Source of the DNA: Marivirga atlantica
GTDB taxonomy: Bacteria; Bacteroidota; Bacteroidia; Cytophagales; Cyclobacteriaceae
Direction: 5' to 3'
Assembly (NCBI RefSeq): GCF_016734805.1
Contig: NZ_JAERQG010000001.1
Coordinates: 1,302,001 to 1,366,000 of the forward strand
DNA: 64,000 nt
The position numbers were made by a program, and so were the translations under genes. How positions within the stretch are numbered: position 1 is the stretch's first letter; each line of letters starts with the position of its first letter. The notes below the pieces were generated by a model. The model was not told the DNA's origin, made no database searches, and saw nothing but the letters and a program-made list of their open reading frames with translations. Below, one piece after another: positions 18,301 through 25,934 of the stretch.

Positions 18301-18544
18301 TGATGCTTCATCAGTAAGATTAAGAGAAGCATCTTTAACTTATAGCTTGCCACAGAGTATGGTAGAAAGTTTCGCTAGAAGCGTTAATCTTTCATTTGTA
18401 GGTAGAAACCTTTGGATAATACACAAAAACGTTCCTTATGCTGATCCTGAATCAGGTTTAGGTTCTGGTCCAGCACAGGGTTTCTTGGTAGGGTCTTATC
18501 CAACGGTTAGAACTACTGGTTTCAAATTAGACATCACATTTTAA
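15311..18544 (+). CDS. SusC/RagA family TonB-linked outer membrane protein
   Basis: TonB-dependent outer-membrane importer of the SusC class, 1077 residues. Signal peptide MKKILLTCFMLVFVLYAWAQ; a carboxypeptidase-D regulatory-like domain (about 22-110, VSGKVTDAQTGEGLPGVNV); a TonB-box-like LSEVVVTA; the plug domain (about 125-235, SLSGKVAGVNV, FVIDGVPVSN, GARGQNGVILITTKKG); then a 22-strand-type barrel with a final aromatic-rich strand ending DITF. It pairs with the SusD gene 18 bases downstream as a lidded transporter for oligomers. No glycoside hydrolase or regulator lies nearby, so the substrate cannot be inferred and may be peptide rather than glycan. Confidence 0.95.
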   Translation: MKKILLTCFMLVFVLYAWAQDRTVSGKVTDAQTGEGLPGVNVLIKGTSNGVNTDLNGQFKISVPSSDAVLVFTFIGMEKKEVTVGSRSVVDVSLAPDVQQLSEVVVTAMNVSRDKASLGYSQQTLDADAVSKVKETNFINSLSGKVAGVNVRQNNTMGGSTNITIRGNSSFSNNQPLFVIDGVPVSNETNNSAAQQNGGYGYDYGNPAADINPEDIASMSVLKGAAATALYGARGQNGVILITTKKGNKGKGLGITISSGLTIGSIDRSTFAEYQDKYGAGYGPYYGSTGYFEDGDVDGDGTEDFYVPTTEDGSYGGAFDGSNVFHWDAFVPESDNYRTAKPWVAAANGPAEFFETQTTWNNSIALSGGNENNSFRLSYSNVDESGIMPNSTMDKNTINFTGSTKLSEKLSTDVLFQYNRQDVVGRYSTGYSDNIMSNFRQWWQVNVDVKEQEDIYNKTGKNYTWNAADPFADPTNPIYWDNPYWTRYENYNSDTRDRILSKIGINYQINDWLNFSGRASIDTYFEEREERRAVGSVPTAFGVQRNSESSGYQRTDITSAEYNYNGVLSGTKEVSADFSISGLLGFNLRKERYEYSQKSTSGGLAVPGLYALGNSVNPNPFPFEQILEKEVYGYFGNINLGYGDFLYLDGNYRVDVSSALPLDNNQYDYFSLGLGFVFSELVDIDWMDFGKFRASYGTVGNDATALRVKDIYLRQPNFGTAIQTTLPTTKNNSNLLPEITKEYEVGLQFTGLNRRLNVDLAYYNRETSNQLLSVQLSKATGYGSTYLNAGAIQNQGVELVLGGDIIRNNDFKFNMTANFTKNVSEVLSLIGDTENYVFGSFQSGVTSNATVGEPFGVLKGTGYEYIDGEIVINGSGYPVAVADQIIGDPNPDWTLGVNNTLSYKGFALNFLVDVQKGGDVYSLDMHYGRGTGLYPETAALNANGVNVREPVADGGGFLYEGVTESGEPNTTYADASFYGGAFYWGNSSRQPNQMTVYDASSVRLREASLTYSLPQSMVESFARSVNLSFVGRNLWIIHKNVPYADPESGLGSGPAQGFLVGSYPTVRTTGFKLDITF

Positions 18545-18562
18545 TTATAAATTAGATATAGT

Positions 18563-20149
18563 ATGAAAAAGATATTATTTCTCATCCTTCTAACTATCGG
18601 ATTCTTCGGATGTGATGATAGATTGGATGAATTAAATACAGATAAAATCAACCCCGCAGAGGTTGATCCGTCATCTTTGTTTACTCGAGGTTTAGTAGAA
18701 ACTTTTAATAACATGGTGACACCTAACGTAAACTCTAATCCATTTAAGTTATATGGTCAGTATTGGTCTCAGACAACATATCCTGAGGAATCACAGTATA
18801 ATCTAACTAGTAGAAATATACCTGCTGGTTTTTGGACAAATGTTTATAGAGATGTTTTAGTGGATTTAAAAGAAGCTAAAAGACTAATTTCTTTGGAGAT
18901 TGAGAATCCAACTCCTTCAACAAACGTTGTTCAGTTAACAAATCAGGTGGCGGTTATCGACATTTTAATGGCATATAATTATGCTGTTCTTGTTGATGTA
19001 TTTGGTAATGTACCTTTTACTGAAGCTTTAGATCCTGATAACATTACACCAGCTTATGATGATGCTAGCTCTGTATATGATAATGTACTTACAATGATTG
19101 ATGGAGCATTATCTGCTGTAGATGCGTCTGAGGACGGCTTTACCGGAGGACAAGATGTACTATACAGTGGTGACATGATGGCATGGACAAAATTCGCTAA
19201 TTCTGTCAAATTCAGATTAGGAATGAGATTAGCTGATGTCAATTCATCAAAGTCAGTTTCTGTAGTTAATAGTGCGCTTAATGCTGGAGTTTTTACGTCA
19301 AACGCGGATAATGCTTCTATGGCATACCAAAGTGCAGCACCTAATACGAATCCAGTTTATTCGGCATTGGTATTAAGTGGAAGGAGTGATTATGTGATAT
19401 CAAATGTTCTTGCAGATAAATTAAATAGTACCATGGATGGTAGACTATTTAGATATGCAAGTGGTCCGATAGATTTTCCTTTTCCAACTGATGATAATGA
19501 TGTAACACAGGATACGACCTTTACAACTGATGGTTTATTCCTGATTATTGATGGAGAAACCACTCATGTGTCTGGGGAAGTAACTCTTACTGCTGATCAA
19601 GAGGGATCGGTATCTTATATTCAAGGAGGTGTATACGGTACTAATAATTCGTTTAATGCTTTCTCTAAAGTTAGTGCATTACTTTATGATGATCCAGAAT
19701 ATCCAGGTACAATATTGAACTATGCAGAACTAGAGTTTTTGATGGCCGAAGCTGTTGAAAGAGGAGGGTATTCTGTTACCGGAACTGCTGAGGAGCATTA
19801 TAATGCAGGTATACAGGCTTCATTTGATCAATGGGGTGCTTCAGGTTATGTCGATTATATCGCGCAACCAGAAATAGCGTATGCTACTGCATCTGGTGAT
19901 TATAAGCAAAAAATTGGTTTTCAAATGTGGGTGGCCTTATATAATCAGGGTTTTGAGTCTTGGAATACTTGGAAAAGACTTGATTTTGATGGGTTGGTCC
20001 CATTACCTGGTGAAACAGATTTGTCTATTCCTCTTCGTTTACCATACCCACTTGAAGAAGCCCAGCTTAATGGTCAGAATCTGAGTGCTGCTGCTTCAGC
20101 TATTGGTGGTGATGAAGTTACCACCAAGATTTTCTGGGATATGAACTAA
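18563..20149 (+). CDS. SusD/RagB family surface lipoprotein (SusD-like type 2)
   Basis: Substrate-binding lid of the SusC partner, 528 residues. Lipoprotein signal MKKILFLILLTIGFFGC, with lipidated Cys17 followed by acidic DDRLDELNTD, the usual start of the SusD-like_2 group. Helical TPR-like segments follow (NVYRDVLVDLKEAKRL; VIDILMAYNYAVLVDVFGNVPFTEAL), with the C-terminal FQMWVALYNQGFESWNTWKRL typical of the family. It is co-transcribed with SusC and ended by a strong terminator, so the T9SS protein downstream is a separate transcription unit or depends on readthrough. Confidence 0.94.
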   Translation: MKKILFLILLTIGFFGCDDRLDELNTDKINPAEVDPSSLFTRGLVETFNNMVTPNVNSNPFKLYGQYWSQTTYPEESQYNLTSRNIPAGFWTNVYRDVLVDLKEAKRLISLEIENPTPSTNVVQLTNQVAVIDILMAYNYAVLVDVFGNVPFTEALDPDNITPAYDDASSVYDNVLTMIDGALSAVDASEDGFTGGQDVLYSGDMMAWTKFANSVKFRLGMRLADVNSSKSVSVVNSALNAGVFTSNADNASMAYQSAAPNTNPVYSALVLSGRSDYVISNVLADKLNSTMDGRLFRYASGPIDFPFPTDDNDVTQDTTFTTDGLFLIIDGETTHVSGEVTLTADQEGSVSYIQGGVYGTNNSFNAFSKVSALLYDDPEYPGTILNYAELEFLMAEAVERGGYSVTGTAEEHYNAGIQASFDQWGASGYVDYIAQPEIAYATASGDYKQKIGFQMWVALYNQGFESWNTWKRLDFDGLVPLPGETDLSIPLRLPYPLEEAQLNGQNLSAAASAIGGDEVTTKIFWDMN

Positions 20150-20173
20150 GGTTGAATTGCTCAACAAATTTTT

Positions 20174-20204
20174 AAAAGGTCAGAATTATTTCTGACCTTT
20201 TTTT
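20174..20204 (+). terminator. Terminator after the SusCD pair
   Basis: Stem AAAAGGTCAGA, loop ATTATT, TCTGACCTTTTTTT: an 11-bp perfect stem with T-tail. Confidence 0.85.
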
Positions 20205-20249
20205 GTATTATTGTAGAAAAAGAATTTTCTCTAGCTAAATTAATAAAAT

Positions 20250-23200
20250 ATGAAGATAAATTTACAGAAAGCCTTAATACTCATATCCATTAGTTGTTTG
20301 ATTGGTATGATTATCTTTATTCCTTATCCCAAGGATCAAATTCTATCTGAAAATGACCCTAAGTCAGAATTTTGGTCTTCTAAGAAGGCAAGAATAAAGG
20401 GTGGACAAGATGAATATATGAAACCAGATGGCTTCATAGAATATTTTAATCAGGTCAATAAGGAAATAGGACAAAATCATGACTCGTATTCAAAAGGTTA
20501 TAGAACGAGAGAACTGAATCAGTCTTTTCTGAATTACAAGAACTCTAAGCATGCATCTAAGAATATTAATGACCTAAGTGCTACTTTTATTTCTCGCGGT
20601 CCGGGCAACGTAGGAGGTCGTACGAGGGCGATAGCTGTTGATCCTGATGACCAAACACACTGTACCTGGATTGCAGGTGCTGCCAGTGGCGGACTATGGA
20701 AAACTACAGATTGTGGTTTAAGTTGGATAAATATTTCTGAGGGTCTACCTAATTTATCTACAAACTCTATTGCTCAGGCAGCTAGTAATCCAGATGTTAT
20801 TTATGTAGGTACAGGTGAAGTTTTTGCCGGAAACGCAACTTTTGTTCGTGGTGATGGTATTTATAAATCAACGGACAGGGGGGGTACTTGGAGTCTTCTG
20901 AATTCTACTGTAGATAATACCGATTACATTTCTGTGAATAGAATAGCTGTAGACCCTCTTGATGAAGATATTTTAGTTATTGCAACCAATAGTGGTATCT
21001 ACAAATCTACTGATGGTGGAAATTCTTGGATAGAAACTTTTGATTCTCCTGCAGGTTCTTCTGTTCAAGACTTACAAGTGAATCCAGATGATTTCTCGAT
21101 ACAATATGCTGGTGTTAATAGTCGTGGTATTTATAAATCAATCGATGCTGGTCAAACTTGGGTTCAATCAAGCGAAGGTATATCTGAGGGTCTCAGATTT
21201 GAAGTTGCAGTGGCACCAAGTAATCCTGATGTAGTTTATACTTCTACTTACGTAGGAACTACAACAATATTGTATGTTTCAACAGACAGCGGAGAAACTT
21301 GGGTAAAAGCGAAAGATGAGAGTCAAAACACTGATTTTCTAGGTGGACAGGGTTGGTATGACAATACAATAGAAGTAAATCCTTATGATGCTACGGAGGT
21401 TTTTGTTGGTGGAGTAAGCATTGGCAAATTTAAAGTTAATGCGAGTTCTATCACAGAATCTGATAGACAGTTTCTAGGTATCGATGAAGAAAACACTTCA
21501 TTTTTATCGTTTGTCAATTTCGGAGCTACTTATAATAGTGGTTCTTTAAATATTTCTGACGGAAGTTTGTCACCTTCTCAAAATCCAGTATCAGTAGAGA
21601 TTAGATGGGGAGGCGATAATGTGCAAAAAGCTCATAGATTTGAGGTTCCTTCAAATGGTGGAAGTAATTCCGATGGCGGGGCTGGTGTCCCAGTAACTAA
21701 TTACTCTTATCAGGATTATGTTGACGTACCTTTTGAGGTTTGGGATATTGAAAATGATAGACAGTTGATGGTTTCTTTCAGAGATCAAGAGGCTGACGGG
21801 ACTTTTAATTTAAATCCTAGAGACGATAACGCAGATCCTGAATTACTAACCGCTAGAGAGTATTTATATATTCACGATATTACATATGACCCAGAGAATC
21901 CTGATTCAGATATAACTGGTAGATCAGGTGGAGTAGAGTACAAAAATATGTATTACTTTTGGCCTATTTTGGCCGAAGGAGCTATTTGGAATCCATCATC
22001 TTTTACTGATGCAATTTTAAGATTTAAATATGGAGCAGAGGTGTTCGCATCAGCACAGGCTACCACGATTTACGATGCATATGGAGATTGGAACGGTGAA
22101 AATAGAAATACACTCCACCCTGATCATCATAATTTAACGTTTGTAAAGACAAATGAGGCCAACAAAGAATTTATGGTGGTTAATGGCAATGATGGTGCTT
22201 TTGGTTTTTCATCTGATAATGGTATTACATTTGAAGAAAGAGAAAAAGGCTATGTAACCTCTCAGTTTTATGGTGCAGATAAAAAACCTGGTGAAGATAA
22301 GTTTATAGGAGGTACTCAAGACAATGGGACATGGGTGTCTAATGGTGAGAATGTTGACAATACGAACAGTTACTCTTTTGTTTTAGGTGGTGATGGTTTT
22401 GAAGTACTTTGGAATTCCAGAGATTCTGACTTAGTATTGGGAACTATTTATAATAATAGAATTTACAAATCCACTAATGGAGGAACCATTTTTCAACCGT
22501 CTAGTACGGGAATTGCTAATGACGATGGTCCATTTATAACGAGATTGGCAAACTCGAAATCATCTCCGAATATAGTTTATGCAATAGGTGATGGAGGTGT
22601 ATATAAAAGCACAGACTTCGGGTCAAATTGGACGCTTAAATCGATCAATTCAGCTGAATGGGCTGGTAATAATAGCTCTAGTGATGTAGAAGTGTCGTTA
22701 GCAAACGATAGTATTGTTTGGGCTGGAGCTGGTATGGCAAGTGGTGTAGTAAGAATGTTCGTTTCTACAGATAAAGGAGAAAGTTATAAAGTAACGGATA
22801 TTCCTTTAGAAGCACCAAGGGCTTATTGTACAGGTATTTATACGCACCCTATAGAAGAAGAAACAGCTTATATTTTATTTTCGGTTGCAGATAGGGCAAA
22901 GATTCTTAAAACAGAAAATTTGGGTGTAACGTGGACTGATATTTCTGGTTTCGGTACTGGAGCGGATCAAAGTAATAATGGTTTTCCAGATGTATATGTA
23001 CATAGTTTATTGGTTATGCCGTTTAACACAGATATAATCTGGGTTGGAACTGAAATTGGATTATTTGAGTCATTAGACGGTGGTGAAACATGGAATATCC
23101 GAAATGATTTTCCATCTGTTTCTATATGGTCAATGAAGGCAGTGGATGATCAAATTGTAATAGGGACTCATGGACGTGGTATTTGGACAGCGACAATCGA

Positions 23201-23999
23201 TGACTTATCATACGCTGCCTTATCTATCAATGATTTCACATATAATGGTTATGGAAATGCTGAAATGAGATATTCATTGCCAAACGCCTATGAACAATTG
23301 ACAATATCAGCAAATGGAGTAATTTTAGATACAATCGAGAGCCCTGAAATGGGAGATAATGTTTATTCTTTTGATTCTTTCACATATCTGAAAGGGGCAA
23401 AAATAACTATTTCAGCTTCAGCTATTAATCAACAATTCAGAGCAAGTTATAGTATAGAAGAAATTGATAGCTCCCCTGAAATATTAAAGTTTGAAACGGG
23501 AGACTTGGTTGCAGATGGATACCCTATTGTGTTGGAAGTCGAAAATACAGAGCCATTTAATAAAGTTGAAGTTTATTTTGATGATCAATTAGTTCATACA
23601 GATAATCAGACTTTGACTGTCGAAGATGAGAAAAGGATTATTAGTTTTAAATATCAGGATCAAGGTACTTTTACTGTTACAGTAAAGTCCTATTTAGGCA
23701 ATATTGTCTTTGAGAGTGTTCTAAATAACGTAGTTACTTCTAACCAATCAGCATTTGAAAGAGGGGTCAGCCTTTACCCTAATCCAGTAGTCTCAGAACT
23801 AAATATCGAAGATGAAACTTCAGCTTTGAGAAGAGTACAGATATTTACTTCAAACGGAAAACTGGTAAAATCACTTAAACTGAATGAAGCCTCTCGATTA
23901 ACAACTGTTAATGTTGGGGAACTTGAAGAAGGAATGTATTTAGTTCAGTTAACTGATAAAAACGGAGCTATCAAAACGAAAAGAATAGTGAAGCAATAA
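20250..23999 (+). CDS. Asp-box (VPS10/sialidase-like) propeller protein with T9SS type A sorting domain
   Basis: Secreted 1249-residue protein. An N-terminal hydrophobic signal/anchor (about 9-28) is followed by GPGNVGGRTRAIAVDP and about ten BNR/Asp-box repeats of the form IYKSTDGGxxW (for example GLWKTTDCGLSW, GIYKSTDGGNSW, GVYKSTDFGSNW), which build beta-propellers as in VPS10/sortilin and sialidases. HGRGIWTATI closes the propeller. A beta-sandwich region follows, then a type A T9SS C-terminal signal from about 1175 (YPNPV, GKLVKSL, GMYLVQL, KRIVKQ). No catalytic residues of a known hydrolase could be identified. It overlaps the next gene by one base (TAATG). Confidence 0.88.
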   Translation: MKINLQKALILISISCLIGMIIFIPYPKDQILSENDPKSEFWSSKKARIKGGQDEYMKPDGFIEYFNQVNKEIGQNHDSYSKGYRTRELNQSFLNYKNSKHASKNINDLSATFISRGPGNVGGRTRAIAVDPDDQTHCTWIAGAASGGLWKTTDCGLSWINISEGLPNLSTNSIAQAASNPDVIYVGTGEVFAGNATFVRGDGIYKSTDRGGTWSLLNSTVDNTDYISVNRIAVDPLDEDILVIATNSGIYKSTDGGNSWIETFDSPAGSSVQDLQVNPDDFSIQYAGVNSRGIYKSIDAGQTWVQSSEGISEGLRFEVAVAPSNPDVVYTSTYVGTTTILYVSTDSGETWVKAKDESQNTDFLGGQGWYDNTIEVNPYDATEVFVGGVSIGKFKVNASSITESDRQFLGIDEENTSFLSFVNFGATYNSGSLNISDGSLSPSQNPVSVEIRWGGDNVQKAHRFEVPSNGGSNSDGGAGVPVTNYSYQDYVDVPFEVWDIENDRQLMVSFRDQEADGTFNLNPRDDNADPELLTAREYLYIHDITYDPENPDSDITGRSGGVEYKNMYYFWPILAEGAIWNPSSFTDAILRFKYGAEVFASAQATTIYDAYGDWNGENRNTLHPDHHNLTFVKTNEANKEFMVVNGNDGAFGFSSDNGITFEEREKGYVTSQFYGADKKPGEDKFIGGTQDNGTWVSNGENVDNTNSYSFVLGGDGFEVLWNSRDSDLVLGTIYNNRIYKSTNGGTIFQPSSTGIANDDGPFITRLANSKSSPNIVYAIGDGGVYKSTDFGSNWTLKSINSAEWAGNNSSSDVEVSLANDSIVWAGAGMASGVVRMFVSTDKGESYKVTDIPLEAPRAYCTGIYTHPIEEETAYILFSVADRAKILKTENLGVTWTDISGFGTGADQSNNGFPDVYVHSLLVMPFNTDIIWVGTEIGLFESLDGGETWNIRNDFPSVSIWSMKAVDDQIVIGTHGRGIWTATIDDLSYAALSINDFTYNGYGNAEMRYSLPNAYEQLTISANGVILDTIESPEMGDNVYSFDSFTYLKGAKITISASAINQQFRASYSIEEIDSSPEILKFETGDLVADGYPIVLEVENTEPFNKVEVYFDDQLVHTDNQTLTVEDEKRIISFKYQDQGTFTVTVKSYLGNIVFESVLNNVVTSNQSAFERGVSLYPNPVVSELNIEDETSALRRVQIFTSNGKLVKSLKLNEASRLTTVNVGELEEGMYLVQLTDKNGAIKTKRIVKQ

Positions 24000-24430
24000 T
24001 GAGGTATTATTTATTATCGATTTGTTTAATAATGATTGTTGGTTGTTCGCCTAAAATGTCGAACAGCCAACAATCTGGTTATTCGGAAGATTTTATGAAT
24101 GCAGCCTATGAAGCGGTAAATGCTCCTATGATTGATTTCAAAGAAAATTCATCGAATGACTACGTGCTATGTACTTACATGAAGCCAACAGATGTGCCTG
24201 GTTCTGAACCATTAAAAATAGCAGTTGTGGAAAAGTCCACCAATAAGGTTACTTATAAAACAAGTGTGAGTAATGGATCAGTTAAATGGGTTGATCAGTA
24301 TAAACTTGAACTAGTATCGCCACCGGGTATACCTAATGGTAATAAAGCTACCCTTGAGGATTATACTTATACGATTGATGTGAAAACTGGTAAAAGGAAT
24401 AAGAAACTAAATGTGGAAGTTAAGAACTAA
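23999..24430 (+). CDS. Small lipoprotein coupled to the propeller protein
   Basis: A 143-residue predicted lipoprotein: MRYYLLSICLIMIVGC, lipidated Cys16, then SPKMSNSQQ. The body looks like a small beta domain (KIAVVEKSTNKVTYKTS, YTYTIDVKTGKRNKKLNVE). The start codon shares one base with the previous stop, so translation is coupled to the Asp-box protein and the two may work together at the surface. Its stop codon overlaps the stop of hldD on the other strand (CTAA shared). No family recognised. Confidence 0.7.
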   Translation: MRYYLLSICLIMIVGCSPKMSNSQQSGYSEDFMNAAYEAVNAPMIDFKENSSNDYVLCTYMKPTDVPGSEPLKIAVVEKSTNKVTYKTSVSNGSVKWVDQYKLELVSPPGIPNGNKATLEDYTYTIDVKTGKRNKKLNVEVKN

Positions 24431-25380
24431 GCTTTAATTAGTTCTTTAACATATTGCTGAACCCCTTCCTCTAATGGAGTGAAGGGGTTTTTATATCCTA
24501 TTCTTTTAAGCTTATCCATGTTAGCTTCAGTGAAATACTGATATTTATCTCGAATATCTTCAGGGGTGTCAATGAAACTAATATTTTCCTCCTTATTCAT
24601 TGATTTAAATACAGCTCTCACCAAATCTAGAAAAGTGCGTGCTTTACCGCTGCCTAGGTTATAAATGCCGGAATTTTTTCTGTGATGCATCAACCAAATC
24701 ATCACATTAACTACGTCTTCTACAAACACAAAATCGCGCATTTGCTCACCATCTTTGAATTCAGGATTATGAGACCTGAAGAGTTTCATGCCATCAGTTT
24801 TTTGTATTTGATTAAAAGCATGAAAGATAACGCTGGCCATTCTGCCTTTGTGGTATTCTCTTGGGCCGTAAACATTAAAGAATTTTAACCCTGTCCAGAA
24901 GAATGGTTTTTCCTTCTGCTCTAATGCCCAAATGTCAAACTCATTTTTGGATTCACCATACGGGTTTAAAGGCTTCAAGTTAGGAATTTTTGACTCATCG
25001 TCATCATAACCTAACTCACCTAAACCGTATGTAGCGGCTGAACTCGCGTATACCAGCGGTATCTGTTTATCGATGCATAACTTCCATATCTTCTTAGAAT
25101 AATCTGTATTGAGCGACCATAGTAGTTCTCTGTCGAACTCTGAAGTATCAGTTCTAGCACCTAAATGAAAGATGAATTCAATTTCTTGTTCTTGACCGTA
25201 AGCCCATTCAAAAAAGTCGTTTCTTTCAACTTTTTGAAGAATAGTTAAGTCTTCTAGATTTTTATTTTTCTCGGGATTATCGAACTTATCGACAGCAATA
25301 ATTTGTTTGAAACCGTCTGTATTGAGCCTTTTTATAAGATTGCTAGCTATAAAGCCAGCAGCGCCAGTAACAATGATCAT
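24427..25380 (-). CDS. hldD: ADP-glyceromanno-heptose 6-epimerase
   Basis: Extended SDR that interconverts ADP-D- and ADP-L-glycero-D-manno-heptose for the LPS inner core; cytoplasmic, NADP-dependent. 317 residues from the ATG at 25380. Motifs: TGAAGFIASNLIKRLN nucleotide loop, FHLGARTDT, YASSAATYG, the catalytic YGESK (YxxxK), KFFNVYGPREYHKGRMASV, and a C-terminal TPLEEGVQQYV. The longer open frame to 25407 would overlap the promoter box at 25405-25412, so the ATG at 25380 is chosen. No other heptose genes are in view. Confidence 0.93.
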   Translation of the reverse strand: MIIVTGAAGFIASNLIKRLNTDGFKQIIAVDKFDNPEKNKNLEDLTILQKVERNDFFEWAYGQEQEIEFIFHLGARTDTSEFDRELLWSLNTDYSKKIWKLCIDKQIPLVYASSAATYGLGELGYDDDESKIPNLKPLNPYGESKNEFDIWALEQKEKPFFWTGLKFFNVYGPREYHKGRMASVIFHAFNQIQKTDGMKLFRSHNPEFKDGEQMRDFVFVEDVVNVMIWLMHHRKNSGIYNLGSGKARTFLDLVRAVFKSMNKEENISFIDTPEDIRDKYQYFTEANMDKLKRIGYKNPFTPLEEGVQQYVKELIKA

Positions 25381-25404
25381 AGATTCTATAAATATGCTTT
25401 TAAG

Positions 25405-25412
25405 CAAAGCTA
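25405..25412 (-). promoter_or_regulatory. -7 box for hldD
   Basis: Minus strand TAGCTTTG (TAnnTTTG), 25 bases upstream of the ATG at 25380. It overlaps the alternative start of the longer frame. Confidence 0.5.
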
Positions 25413-25434
25413 TTTATATTAAACGAATAAAGCG

Positions 25435-25442
25435 TATATTTG
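25435..25442 (+). promoter_or_regulatory. -7 box for the PTPS/QueD gene
   Basis: TATATTTG followed by C on the plus strand, 20 bases upstream of the ATG at 25463. It is divergent to the hldD box, 22 bases apart. Confidence 0.5.
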
Positions 25443-25462
25443 CAGCCTAAAATTTGAACGAC

Positions 25463-25879
25463 ATGGTTTACGTCAATCGCAAAGAACATTTTAATGCCGC
25501 TCATAAGCTATTCAATCCTAATTGGAGTAAAGAGCAGAATGCCGAAGTTTTTGGACCTTGTGCTAATGAAAATTGGCATGGACATAACTTTGAATTGATA
25601 GTTACGGTAGCAGGTGAGCCAGATCCTAATACTGGTTTTGTGATTGACCTTAAGAAGCTAAGCATACTAATTAAAGAGGAGATCATTAAAAAGGTAGATC
25701 ATAAAAACTTGAATTTAGATGTTCCCTTCCTGGTAGGTAAGATGACAAGCTGCGAAGTCATCATAAAAGAGTTTTGGGATATATTAGCGCCTAAAATAGG
25801 GGGAATCCAGCCTTCAGCCTCTCTTTATAAATTAACCTTATATGAGACTCCACGAAATTTTGTGGAATACATGGGGTAA
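25463..25879 (+). CDS. 6-pyruvoyl-tetrahydropterin / 6-carboxytetrahydropterin synthase family
   Basis: T-fold enzyme acting on dihydroneopterin triphosphate; 138 residues. Zinc-binding histidines are seen in HFNAAHKL and HGHNFEL, and the catalytic Asp-His in VDHKNLN. The nucleophile Cys precedes HGH by five residues (CANENWHGH). From memory of the family, this spacing is that of true PTPS enzymes (CxxxxxHGH), whereas QueD usually has CxxxHGH. The product could therefore be a pterin cofactor rather than a queuosine precursor; no other queuosine or biopterin gene is nearby to decide. The ATG at 25463 is preferred to an in-frame TTG nine bases earlier. Confidence 0.88.
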   Translation: MVYVNRKEHFNAAHKLFNPNWSKEQNAEVFGPCANENWHGHNFELIVTVAGEPDPNTGFVIDLKKLSILIKEEIIKKVDHKNLNLDVPFLVGKMTSCEVIIKEFWDILAPKIGGIQPSASLYKLTLYETPRNFVEYMG

Positions 25880-25934
25880 TAATTTTTATCAGACTTATTC
25901 CGATATTTCAGGAAGAGATTTTTAACTTGCGGTA

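Noticed and set aside
22100-23200. Sialidase or other glycosidase activity of the Asp-box protein
   Set aside because: Asp-box repeats alone do not show catalysis, and I could not find the Arg triad or Tyr/Glu pair of sialidases.
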